This document shows, piece by piece, positions 17,984 to 26,435 of a stretch of 64,000 nucleotides of DNA (the stretch's first letter is position 1; each line of letters opens with the position of its first letter). The translations under genes were made by a program, and so were the position numbers. The stretch comes from Sphingobacterium athyrii (GTDB lineage: Bacteria > Bacteroidota > Bacteroidia > Sphingobacteriales > Sphingobacteriaceae). The stretch covers positions 496,001 through 560,000 of the forward strand of contig NZ_QCXX01000001.1 in assembly GCF_003071065.1 (NCBI RefSeq), given 5' to 3'. The notes beneath the pieces were generated by a model that had not been told where the DNA came from, ran no database searches, and worked only from the letters and a program-made list of their open reading frames with translations.

Positions 17984-20900
17984 ATGATCGAAACTAATGC
18001 GTGTTTTCAAGTTGCAATAGAGAAGGCTTCCCACTTTAATTATAGCTTCTGTTTCCATAGCCTGTCCCTGGTGGAAAAAATTAAAATCACTGCGGTCACG
18101 AGAGATATCGAGCACATTAAAATTGAGATGACTTCTGAAATAGGGCTGTTCAGCCCTTATGCATTTTATATGGATAAATTTTCGGAGGGAATTCCAGTAA
18201 CGCTGGAAAATTTAGCTTTCGACTACAATATTCCATATATCCGGAATCTCGTGGAGAAAGATATGGACACCATTACTTGTACTATCTCTTCTAAAAATGA
18301 AATATTACATCAGCAAAAGTTTGCCGTAAAGGTGTTACCCATGGATTATTTTGGCGGATTAAGTAAATATCCGGAGTTGTTAGCGTCCTATGTGTTACCC
18401 AATCACCATATAATTTATACAATTAAAGCAGAGGCGGTCAAGATTCTTGAAAAAAATAGATTAAAGCCGGCCTTTTTGGGCTATCAATCCAATAACAAGG
18501 AGCGTGTCCTACAGGAAGTAACGGCGATATACCAAGCAATTTTAAATATCAATATTACCTACAGTGCCATGCCCCCGAGCTTCGAAACTGAAGGTCAGCG
18601 GATTCGTTTGGTCGATCAGATTTATGAAACCAAATTCGGAAACTGTATTGATATTTCTCTATTATTTGCGGCCTGCCTGGAAGCGATCGATCTGAATCCG
18701 ATTCTTATTGTTACGCATGGTCATGCATTTATTGGTGTCTGGCTCAGTGACCAACGGTTAGAGACGGTAATCAACTATGATCAGGCCGCTATTTCAAAAC
18801 GGATCGCTCATGGGATTGATGATATTGCTTTAATTGAGTCTACTCATCTGTGCCGTGGAAATGCGTATACCATGCGCGAGGCAATGAACAACGCCGAAAC
18901 ACAGCTCTTGCATGCAAACAATTTTATCTTATCTCTTGATATCAAACATGCCCGTTCACATGGTATTCTTCCCTTACCTTTTACGGGAAAAGAAGAGCTG
19001 GACAATGCAGGTATAAAGAACTCTTCAAGCCTACCTAAACAACAGGCTATCGATCATTTTACGCTAGATGACAACAAGCTGGACCTAGCTCTTAGTGACG
19101 CTAAAGAGCTAACCAAACAAAAAATATGGGAAAGGAAGTTGCTCGATCTCTCCCTCAGAAATAATCTATTAAATCTACGGTTCACCAAAAGCATGCTGCA
19201 GATCGTGGATCTGAAAATAGACCATCTGGAAGATCACCTTTCGAATGGGAAATCACTGTCAATTCACCCCAATAACAATCAACAGCTCTTACGCCGTTAT
19301 AATCTATATTCAGCACCTTTACACTTCTCCGAGCCATTATTTAAACTCGCAGATGACGCATTTCGCTACAACCGCCTGCTGACCCATTACCATCAGGATG
19401 ACCTGGATATCATTTTAACACACTTGTACCGTAATGCGAAATTAGCCGAAGAAGAAAACGGGAAAAGTACATTGTATCTGGGTGTCGGTCTATTGAAATG
19501 GTTTGAACCCAAAACCAAGCAGCAGGCCAGACTCGCTCCTATCCTATTGATTCCGGTAGAATTATCCCGTCGATCCGTTAACACGAAATTTACACTCCGA
19601 AGCCGTGAGGAAGAGGCTATGATCAATATTACCTTATTGGAATATCTCAAGCAGGAATTCAAACTTAATCTCAGTACATTGGAGACACTACCGATGGATG
19701 AATCGGGAGTAGATGTGCAGAAAGTACTCGCCATTTTAAGAAAGTCTATTTTAAATCTGGAAGGTTGGGATATCCTGGAACAGGTTGTTTTAGGGAACTT
19801 TTCTTTTAACAAATTGATTTTATGGCAAGATTTATCCAGATATGCTGAAGAAATTGAAAAAAGTAAGATTGTAAAGAGCTTGATTGACGGGAGGCTTTCA
19901 GAAATGCTGGATATCAGCGGCGATTCGGAAAATCTGGAACTGATGCCATCTTCGCGGTTAACATTACCGATACCAACCGATAATTCGCAATTGGAAGCTG
20001 TCCGGCACTCGAACGCAAATAAAAGCTTTGTTTTACATGGACCTCCCGGTACGGGTAAATCCCAGACCATTACCAATATTATCGCAGATGCTTTGGCGAA
20101 TGACAAAAAGGTACTTTTTGTGGCTGCTAAAAAGGCGGCACTGGATGTGGTCCATCGCCGGTTGGAAAAAATTGGACTGGGCTCCTTTTGTTTGGAGTTA
20201 CACTCCAATAAATCCAAAAAATCAGATGTGCTAAGGCAACTGGAGCAGAGCCTGGAAACCCCCAAATATCAAAGTCATATTGATTTTCAGGAAGAAGCCC
20301 AGCGTATCGATCAGCGCAAAGCGGCATTAAGTCGCTACGTAGACGCCCTGCATCAGCCCTTCGCAGTAGGATGGAGCCTGTATGATTCTGTCTCTTATCT
20401 AGACAGCAACCATATTGCAATCAACACAGCATGGCTGCTACCTTTGCAACTGGATGTTATCGATAAAAAGACCTGGAATGACTGGCAGGACTGGGCAATC
20501 CCCTTTGGACAATTAACAGCTAATTTGCCCGCTATTGACACGCACCCGTTGCGTTTGATCCCGTTGAAAGATCAGAACTTTGCCCATAAAAATCAGATCG
20601 AAAAATCTATCGACGATTACGTTCAGGCATCTATTCATGTGACCAAAGCCCAATCGGATCTGCAGCTGAACCTGTCGGACAATTGGATCGTAAACAAAGC
20701 TTCTCTATGCTCACTTCTCGAAAAAACAGCTCATTTTCAAGCGCATCAGACCCTCGTGAATGTGCATTTTGACCCACGTCAAAAGAATTTACTTGATCAC
20801 TGGATTGAATTGCAAACCCAAAAGCAAGCATTAAAAGAAGTGCTTACCACAGGTTTTGGCAACCGAATATTCACCACAGACTGTAACCCTATTGAATCTG

Positions 20901-23710
20901 TCTGGAATCAGTCAAAGCATTCCTGGTTTCTGTTCAAGTGGCTGAAACAGCGCAAAGTAAAAAACTTTTTAAATGGCTTTGCCACAAATAAAATCAACTC
21001 CGAACAACAAGTTGATCAATTCTTTAATCAAAAAAATTCCTTTGATCTCTTTACGAAGAATTTAAGCGAGCCGCAGTTTAATACCATAAACGAAGCGACG
21101 AGCTATTATCTTGTCGGTAACCAGTTTGACTTAAACACATTATTACAGAACCTGAATGAACTGGAAGAACTAAATCGTCTGGCGCAATATCTCAAATTTG
21201 AAAATTTCCAATCCTGGCTCACCAACATCCTCACGGCTGTAGACTTAAAGCTGAGGATCCCTGCCACTATCCTCACCCTACTGCAGTATGCGGATAAACA
21301 TCAGGAAATTTCGACATTCTTAACATATATTCCGGACGTCGAAGAATTAAACCAGATAAAACTACATTTAGATAGCCTTGAAGACTGGATCAGGTACAAT
21401 TATTATAAAGATCAGGGAATAAAACTTGGATTATCCTGGCTGATTGACCTCCTTGAATCAAACAAGATTGATAAAAATGAATTAAGCAGAGATATGGAAA
21501 GTGTATTGCATCTCAATTACTTCATAAAATCGTTGGATCAGTCCACTATTCTAAATGGTTTTGACGCAGCTGTATATGAAGCTCAGATCGTACAGTATAA
21601 GGCACTTTATCAAGAATTTACCCGACTGGTTCGGGATCAATTGATTTTGGAGCTAAGCAACAAAATTCCGAGTCTCTCCCAGGAAGCGGTCCATAGTTCA
21701 GAAATCGGTATTTTGCAACGAGCCATCCGTAACCGGGGGCGTGGGGTCAGTATCCGCCGTTTATTTGACCAAATATCGACTTTACTTCCGCGGTTAAAAC
21801 CCTGTATGTTGATGAGTCCAATTTCGGTCGCCCAATATTTCGACGTAAATACCGATCATTTTGATCTTGTTATTTTTGATGAGGCTTCACAATTACCGAC
21901 ATCTGAGGCAATCAGTGCTCTTGCGCGGGCAAAGCAGGCCATTATTGTCGGGGATCCCAAACAAATGCCGCCAACTAGTTTCTTTGCCAGTAACAAAGTC
22001 GATGAAGACAATCTGGAATTGGAGGATCTCGAGAGTATCCTTGATGATACCCTTGCCTTGTCCATTCCGTCCAAATACCTGCTGCGGCATTACCGCAGTA
22101 AACATGAAAGTCTGATTTCTTTCAGTAACTCCAACTTTTATGAAAACAAATTGCTGACATTTCCTTCTCATGACGATCAGGACAGGAAGGTAAGTTATCA
22201 ATTTATAAACGGCCATTATGACAAAGGGAAAACAAGAACAAATCAGAACGAAGCTGAAGCTGTTATTCAATACATAAAACATCATTTGGAACATCATCCC
22301 CATCGTTCATTAGGTGTGGTTACATTTAGTCAAACACAGCAGAATCTAATAGAAGATTTGCTACAGCTTTTATTTTCCGAATATCCTACTTTAGAGGAAA
22401 CCGCACTGCAGGGAGAGGAACCCATTTTCATTAAAAACCTGGAGAATGTTCAAGGTGACGAACGTGATTTCATTTTATTTTCAATTGGCTATGGTCCAGA
22501 TGAAGAAGGGAAAGTTTCCATGAATTTCGGTCCATTGAATCGTGAGGGTGGCTGGCGAAGACTAAATGTCGCAGTAACCCGGGCCCGATATCAAATGCGT
22601 GTCTTCTCTTCGCTAAAGGGGGACCAGATCGATTTAAGCCGTACCAGTTCGGCCGGTGTGCAAGGACTGAAAGCCTTTTTGAACTTTGCGGAAAGAGGTA
22701 TATTGCAAACAACAGAAACTGTTGCACCAGATAAAGAAAAACATACGCTCATCCAGTCTATTGCCGGCCATTTAGATCGAAATGGAATAAAAGTAAAAAC
22801 AAATATCGGAACCTCTGGCTACCGTGTTGATATTGGTATTGTTGATCCTATGCATACGCAACAGTATATTTTGGGAATTTTGGTCGATGGAAAAAACTAT
22901 TTCAATACAAAAACGACAAATGACAGAGAGTTGCTTATTCCCGAGGTTCTACAATCCTTAGGATGGAATATTTATCGCATCTGGACCTTAGACTGGATAA
23001 AAAACAGAGAAAAAATACTGGCTGACATCCAAGTGGTAATGCAACGTATCATGAATGACGCGAAGATACAAGAGCCTATCATCATTGACGCCTCACAACC
23101 ACAACCAAAGGCAAATATTTCAGTGATATCCGATGATGCGATTGTTTCAAGTAAAATGAAACCCTATCTAAGTGCCAATGTCAGTTCAATGGCAACAGCT
23201 AGTGCGGAATCAATTTATGATGCAACACATCGCGCAACATTGAGCAATCAGATCCTGAAAATCATCCGTACAGAATCTCCAATTGGTCAAAATCATCTGT
23301 TTCGCAAAGTACTACGCCTATGGGAACTCCCAAGATCCTCCGGAAAACTTACCCAATATCTAAGTGAGCTTATAAAAAAGTTACCGGATATAAGGGAGGA
23401 AATTTCACATCAAAGTTTTTATTGGGATCAGGGGCAATTGGCTACCGACCTGACCCACTATAGAGACAATAGTCTGGAAAAACGGGCAATAGAAGATATT
23501 GCTCCCCAAGAAATAGAGATTGCGCTCATCGAGATCATGGATACCAACCTCAGTCTATTGCGGGAGGATCTTGTACGTGCCGCCGCAAGAGCCTTTGGCT
23601 TTTCAAAGACTGGCGCTCAAATTGATATAATTGTCAATAATTCAATAGATAAATTATTGCAGCAGGCATATTGGAAATCTATAAATGGGAGAATTGTGCT
23701 GATAGATTAG
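17984..23710 (+). CDS. Giant DUF4011 / SF1 helicase / Vsr-like nuclease / DUF3320 protein
   Basis: A 1908-residue COG1112-type protein. The N-terminal part (about 150-290) has a transglutaminase-like pattern with Cys221 (FGNCIDISLLFAACLEA), His247 (GHAFIGVWL) and Asp266. DUF4011 begins near residue 378 (IWERKLLDLSLRNNLLNLRF). The superfamily-1 helicase has Walker A GPPGTGKS (about 686-693), DEAS (1299-1302), GDPKQMPP, VQGDERD (about 1489) and NVAVTRAR (about 1528). A Vsr/MTES_1575-like nuclease follows (YRVDIGIVDP near 1616, VDGKNY near 1635, LGWNIYRIWTLDW). A DUF3320 winged-helix-like region ends the protein (about 1750-1900). The architecture is typical of proteins found in defence islands, but no other defence gene flanks it. 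The acidic residue often preceding CDG in this nuclease family is Leu here. The target and activity are unknown; a nucleic-acid motor with an accessory nuclease is the best inference. Confidence 0.9.
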   Translation: MIETNACFQVAIEKASHFNYSFCFHSLSLVEKIKITAVTRDIEHIKIEMTSEIGLFSPYAFYMDKFSEGIPVTLENLAFDYNIPYIRNLVEKDMDTITCTISSKNEILHQQKFAVKVLPMDYFGGLSKYPELLASYVLPNHHIIYTIKAEAVKILEKNRLKPAFLGYQSNNKERVLQEVTAIYQAILNINITYSAMPPSFETEGQRIRLVDQIYETKFGNCIDISLLFAACLEAIDLNPILIVTHGHAFIGVWLSDQRLETVINYDQAAISKRIAHGIDDIALIESTHLCRGNAYTMREAMNNAETQLLHANNFILSLDIKHARSHGILPLPFTGKEELDNAGIKNSSSLPKQQAIDHFTLDDNKLDLALSDAKELTKQKIWERKLLDLSLRNNLLNLRFTKSMLQIVDLKIDHLEDHLSNGKSLSIHPNNNQQLLRRYNLYSAPLHFSEPLFKLADDAFRYNRLLTHYHQDDLDIILTHLYRNAKLAEEENGKSTLYLGVGLLKWFEPKTKQQARLAPILLIPVELSRRSVNTKFTLRSREEEAMINITLLEYLKQEFKLNLSTLETLPMDESGVDVQKVLAILRKSILNLEGWDILEQVVLGNFSFNKLILWQDLSRYAEEIEKSKIVKSLIDGRLSEMLDISGDSENLELMPSSRLTLPIPTDNSQLEAVRHSNANKSFVLHGPPGTGKSQTITNIIADALANDKKVLFVAAKKAALDVVHRRLEKIGLGSFCLELHSNKSKKSDVLRQLEQSLETPKYQSHIDFQEEAQRIDQRKAALSRYVDALHQPFAVGWSLYDSVSYLDSNHIAINTAWLLPLQLDVIDKKTWNDWQDWAIPFGQLTANLPAIDTHPLRLIPLKDQNFAHKNQIEKSIDDYVQASIHVTKAQSDLQLNLSDNWIVNKASLCSLLEKTAHFQAHQTLVNVHFDPRQKNLLDHWIELQTQKQALKEVLTTGFGNRIFTTDCNPIESVWNQSKHSWFLFKWLKQRKVKNFLNGFATNKINSEQQVDQFFNQKNSFDLFTKNLSEPQFNTINEATSYYLVGNQFDLNTLLQNLNELEELNRLAQYLKFENFQSWLTNILTAVDLKLRIPATILTLLQYADKHQEISTFLTYIPDVEELNQIKLHLDSLEDWIRYNYYKDQGIKLGLSWLIDLLESNKIDKNELSRDMESVLHLNYFIKSLDQSTILNGFDAAVYEAQIVQYKALYQEFTRLVRDQLILELSNKIPSLSQEAVHSSEIGILQRAIRNRGRGVSIRRLFDQISTLLPRLKPCMLMSPISVAQYFDVNTDHFDLVIFDEASQLPTSEAISALARAKQAIIVGDPKQMPPTSFFASNKVDEDNLELEDLESILDDTLALSIPSKYLLRHYRSKHESLISFSNSNFYENKLLTFPSHDDQDRKVSYQFINGHYDKGKTRTNQNEAEAVIQYIKHHLEHHPHRSLGVVTFSQTQQNLIEDLLQLLFSEYPTLEETALQGEEPIFIKNLENVQGDERDFILFSIGYGPDEEGKVSMNFGPLNREGGWRRLNVAVTRARYQMRVFSSLKGDQIDLSRTSSAGVQGLKAFLNFAERGILQTTETVAPDKEKHTLIQSIAGHLDRNGIKVKTNIGTSGYRVDIGIVDPMHTQQYILGILVDGKNYFNTKTTNDRELLIPEVLQSLGWNIYRIWTLDWIKNREKILADIQVVMQRIMNDAKIQEPIIIDASQPQPKANISVISDDAIVSSKMKPYLSANVSSMATASAESIYDATHRATLSNQILKIIRTESPIGQNHLFRKVLRLWELPRSSGKLTQYLSELIKKLPDIREEISHQSFYWDQGQLATDLTHYRDNSLEKRAIEDIAPQEIEIALIEIMDTNLSLLREDLVRAAARAFGFSKTGAQIDIIVNNSIDKLLQQAYWKSINGRIVLID

Positions 23711-23757
23711 GCCCATTTGCTGCTAAGTGATTATAATCCTCTTATCTTGTTTGGACC

Positions 23758-23789
23758 ATATAGATCAGGCCTAGCTGCCTGATCTATAT
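23758..23789. terminator. 13-bp hairpin shared by convergent genes, spanning a stop codon
   Basis: ATATAGATCAGGC pairs perfectly with GCCTGATCTATAT around a six-base loop. It lies 47 bases after the helicase stop and covers the stop codon and last codons of the convergent minus-strand gene. It is probably a bidirectional terminator. Confidence 0.65.
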
Positions 23790-24133
23790 ATCTGATTGAC
23801 ATAGGCCGTATAAATTCCGATAGGAATCTTGCCGGTCACTTGACCTCGGCGCGATTCGGGACAGGCATTCAAAATACTGTCCAATGAAAAAACAAATATA
23901 TTTTCCACCGCATTTTGAAGCCTCCACTCTCCTTTTTCGTGCATATATTCCATCAGATGCAGCGCCTTTCCCAGCTCATCTTCGCACGCCTGTGCGATCA
24001 TTTTTTCAATATAAGCGGTAAGAATCCTGATTATTGTAAGTGGATTTCCAACATTTTCGGGTCGCAAGATTTCCGTTTGAACCGATGGTATTACCGAAAC
24101 AATTATTTCCTGAGCCTGTTTTATATTCATCAT
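23771..24133 (-). CDS. Small helical protein (DUF7674-like), paralogue A
   Basis: A 120-residue, probably all-helical cytoplasmic protein. Its C-terminal half (ALHLMEYMHEKGEWRLQNAV, then ENIFVFSLDSI and a KIPIGIY ending) lines up with the proteins at 24677-25093 and 39714-40079. The shared pattern is h-x-Y-h-x-(R/K)G, an Asn about ten residues on, then hPhxh. I believe this corresponds to the family called DUF7674, from memory. The start ATG overlaps the stop of the upstream GNAT gene by four bases (ATGA), so translation is coupled. The function is unknown. It lacks the Trp-containing segment seen before the LPL motif of the other two copies. Confidence 0.75.
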   Translation of the reverse strand: MMNIKQAQEIIVSVIPSVQTEILRPENVGNPLTIIRILTAYIEKMIAQACEDELGKALHLMEYMHEKGEWRLQNAVENIFVFSLDSILNACPESRRGQVTGKIPIGIYTAYVNQIYRSGS

Positions 24134-24690
24134 TTACTTGCGTTTAATGCTATATCCGGTTCAAACATCATCGCCGTACAATAGCAGTTTCTAAATCCTG
24201 TATTTTTTAAATTCTGATAATTCACACATTGCTCACATTTACGCCAAAATGATGCATCCTGTGTTATTTCTGAGAAAGTTACCGGCCGCATCCCGAGTTT
24301 TGAATTGATTCGCATAGTCGCCAATGTCGTTGTGATGCCAAATATCTTTGCCTCTGGATACTTTTCCCGTGTTAACCAAAATATACACTCCTTCATTTGG
24401 GTTGCGATGCCAAGTCTGCGCCAGTCTGGAGCTACAATCAAGCCACAATGAGAAACAAAACTTGCATGTCCATACACCTCCAGATAAATGTAACCAATCC
24501 ATTCTCCAGCTTTGGTCAAAGCGATAACGGCATTTCCTTCCAACATTTTATGAGCGATAGACGCGGGACTTCTTCGTCCAATTCCGATACCGCGCGCACG
24601 CGCTGAAGCTTCCATTTCCTGGGAGATCCGAACCGCATATTTACAGTCGGCCGGAATAGTCTGCCGAATTAATACATCAGTTGTTTTCAT
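24130..24690 (-). CDS. GNAT-family acetyltransferase (coupled to small helical proteins)
   Basis: The likely start is the ATG at 24690 (MKTTDVLIRQ), giving 186 residues; earlier in-frame Met codons lie inside the preceding gene. The acetyl-CoA loop is GLIVAPDWRRLGIATQMKEC, followed by a GNAT strand-helix (AKIFGITTTLATMRINSKLG). A preceding strand WIGYIYLEVYGHASFVSHCG is typical. The 14-base overlap with the upstream gene and the 4-base ATGA overlap with the downstream gene show tight co-translation with two members of the same small helical family. An attractive inference is that the enzyme acts with or on those partners, but nothing in the sequence proves it. Confidence 0.82.
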   Translation of the reverse strand: MKTTDVLIRQTIPADCKYAVRISQEMEASARARGIGIGRRSPASIAHKMLEGNAVIALTKAGEWIGYIYLEVYGHASFVSHCGLIVAPDWRRLGIATQMKECIFWLTREKYPEAKIFGITTTLATMRINSKLGMRPVTFSEITQDASFWRKCEQCVNYQNLKNTGFRNCYCTAMMFEPDIALNASK

Positions 24691-25093
24691 AGGGACGATA
24701 TTCAGCATGCTTGTTTTTTTCTTTATCATAGGTACCTTCGGGCAAAACAAGCCGTTGTATTGAAAGTGGCAAGCGGGCTTCAAGGTAATTCCATTCAATC
24801 GAGTTGCATGCTTTTTTTACTCTGGAGAAGGTGTTTGGAAGTAATCCGTTTATCACAAACTGAAGTTCGGAGGTTCCCCGATCATGCACATAAGCCATGA
24901 CTTGCATAATCCATTCAAAACGATGCCAATCCTTGGCATAAATGACATCTTCTGCAAACTGTGAGATCAATTTTATAATATTTTTGTAGTCTCCTTTAAG
25001 TTCGGATTTTCTTAATCTTAGATTCAACTCAGGGATTACAGCGGCAATAAAATCCACTGTCTGTCCTTCATCCATTTTTTTTCTTACATCCAT
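24677..25093 (-). CDS. Small helical protein (DUF7674-like), paralogue B
   Basis: The start is set at the ATG at 25093 (MDVRKKMDEGQ), because the longer open frame upstream has non-coding composition and crosses a terminator. The product has 138 residues. The core WIMQVMAYVHDRGTSELQFV, NGLLPNTFSRVKK and EWNYLEARLPLSIQRLVLP aligns with the copy in the kdp operon (residues with RG, N, EW and RLPLS in the same order). A charged tail (YDKEKNKHAEYRPYENN) follows. It is the first gene of the three-gene operon with GNAT and paralogue A. The function is unknown. Confidence 0.72.
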   Translation of the reverse strand: MDVRKKMDEGQTVDFIAAVIPELNLRLRKSELKGDYKNIIKLISQFAEDVIYAKDWHRFEWIMQVMAYVHDRGTSELQFVINGLLPNTFSRVKKACNSIEWNYLEARLPLSIQRLVLPEGTYDKEKNKHAEYRPYENN

Positions 25094-25223
25094 TGTATCG
25101 TTTTTTATGTCTACAGGTTTCACTGTACACGGGATGAACCAAACAATATTCCAAAACAACAAAAAAGAGGTTAATAACCTGATATACAGAAAGATAATTT
25201 TATTTAAAAAGATATAAAAAAGA

Positions 25224-25252
25224 AACGGCCTTATCAAAATGATAAGGCCGTT
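25224..25252 (-). terminator. 13-bp terminator hairpin containing TTATCA-AAA-TGATAA
   Basis: AACGGCCTTATCA pairs perfectly with TGATAAGGCCGTT around an AAA loop. Reading the minus strand, a T-rich run (TTTCTTTTTTATATC) follows, so it is a strong terminator for the lipoprotein gene at 25254-25685. It lies 131 bases upstream of paralogue B's start. Confidence 0.85.
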
Positions 25253-25253
25253 C

Positions 25254-25685
25254 TCAATTTGGAATAATCTCCACTTCGTAGGGACCTGTATACCGATTGC
25301 CAACCATCCTATTTTCATTGACAGTAATATAGTATTGTCCGCTATCAATAAAACGATGGGTCAATTCTTTCCCAAAAGGTCCGTCGGCTGTTCCATTTGG
25401 AGAAAATAGCTGGCTAATCCGAATATTAGCCGTATCTGAGGGAGTTTTGATTTTTACCCGAACAGAATCTGCTCGATGAACGAAAATAAAAATAGTATCA
25501 GTATGTCCTGACTTTATTTCCATATGCTTTACCAAACGGCCATCGTCAAAAGAGACTGCTTTTTCTGCTGATTCCAGATCAGCTGAGTTATCTCGCATAT
25601 TTCTATCCTGGTCTGACGGGGACTGACACGCGGTCTGTCCGATGAGTGCTGCTGAGATCAGAATCGCTGATAATACTTTATTCAT
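25254..25685 (-). CDS. Hypothetical lipoprotein
   Basis: A 143-residue lipoprotein with the lipobox GQTAC (Cys20) followed by QSPSDQD. The mature part has a Ser/Asp/Glu-rich linker and then a beta-rich domain (KHMEIKSGHTDTIFIFVHRA, FIDSGQYYITVNENRMVGN) resembling an inhibitor- or jelly-roll-like fold. I do not recognise the family. It lies 61 bases downstream of another envelope protein on the same strand and ends at a strong terminator two bases after the stop codon. Confidence 0.75.
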   Translation of the reverse strand: MNKVLSAILISAALIGQTACQSPSDQDRNMRDNSADLESAEKAVSFDDGRLVKHMEIKSGHTDTIFIFVHRADSVRVKIKTPSDTANIRISQLFSPNGTADGPFGKELTHRFIDSGQYYITVNENRMVGNRYTGPYEVEIIPN

Positions 25686-25746
25686 GACTTTTTACCCGAT
25701 ATAACAATTCTCAACGCATCCTTGTTTTCGTGATACCTGATCTTGC

Positions 25747-26259
25747 TTACATTGTCCAGAGACTCCATTTTGATTTTACCGCAGCAGGATTTACTTCCTC
25801 TATTTTCTTATAAAATTTATAGAAATCTTTATTCCATAGGGTATAGTTATGGGTAAATTTAAATACTATCTTGTGATCGTCAGCCTTCTGAATAACGACT
25901 TGCCAGACCCTATCATTGGTGATTGTTATCGAAGTCTTACTCAGTTCGATTATATCCGTCAGCGGGAAAACCGCCTTTCTTTGTTGTTTATTATCGATAG
26001 CATAAAAGTTTATATCATCAAAATAGAAATCTTCATCGCTGACAAGATTATCTTCCATGCCAAACAGGAAAGGACGGGACGAAATCTTTCTGATCTCTTC
26101 GCCCACTAAATCAGCTGAAGCTTCATAACTGATCTGATTATTTTCAGGTTTAAATCCAGCAGTATACTTCCTGAAAATCAAGCTAAATAGTACAATAAAT
26201 AGTACTAAACCGACCAAAAATATAAGGTATAAATACATTCTTCTCTTGTTAAACGACAT
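25747..26259 (-). CDS. Hypothetical single-pass membrane protein
   Basis: A 170-residue protein with one N-terminal membrane helix (about residues 10-30, YLIFLVGLVLFIVLFSLIF) and a soluble domain outside. The domain has a beta-rich start (FYFDDINFYAIDNKQQRK, TDIIELSKTSITITNDRVW) and a helical end. The order of strands is reminiscent of a PH-like fold. It is probably co-transcribed with the downstream lipoprotein. The function is unknown. Confidence 0.72.
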   Translation of the reverse strand: MSFNKRRMYLYLIFLVGLVLFIVLFSLIFRKYTAGFKPENNQISYEASADLVGEEIRKISSRPFLFGMEDNLVSDEDFYFDDINFYAIDNKQQRKAVFPLTDIIELSKTSITITNDRVWQVVIQKADDHKIVFKFTHNYTLWNKDFYKFYKKIEEVNPAAVKSKWSLWTM

Positions 26260-26435
26260 TTGTGTTTCTCTCCGGACATCAAAAAAACGCCTAAATATAT
26301 AATAAGGTAATTAATTAGCAGCGCAAAATTACCAAATTTAAATCAATACGCTGAATTCCATGGCCAACGGGTAATAAACGAGATCAAAGCTTCCGTTTTG
26401 GATGATACCCGCTTCCGTTTCTCGATATAAAAAGA

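Noticed and set aside
19393..20265. A 290-codon minus-strand frame opposite the helicase gene.
   Set aside because: It is antisense to the DUF4011 and Walker A region of a strongly supported gene; the Ser/Leu/Arg-rich composition is typical of a shadow.
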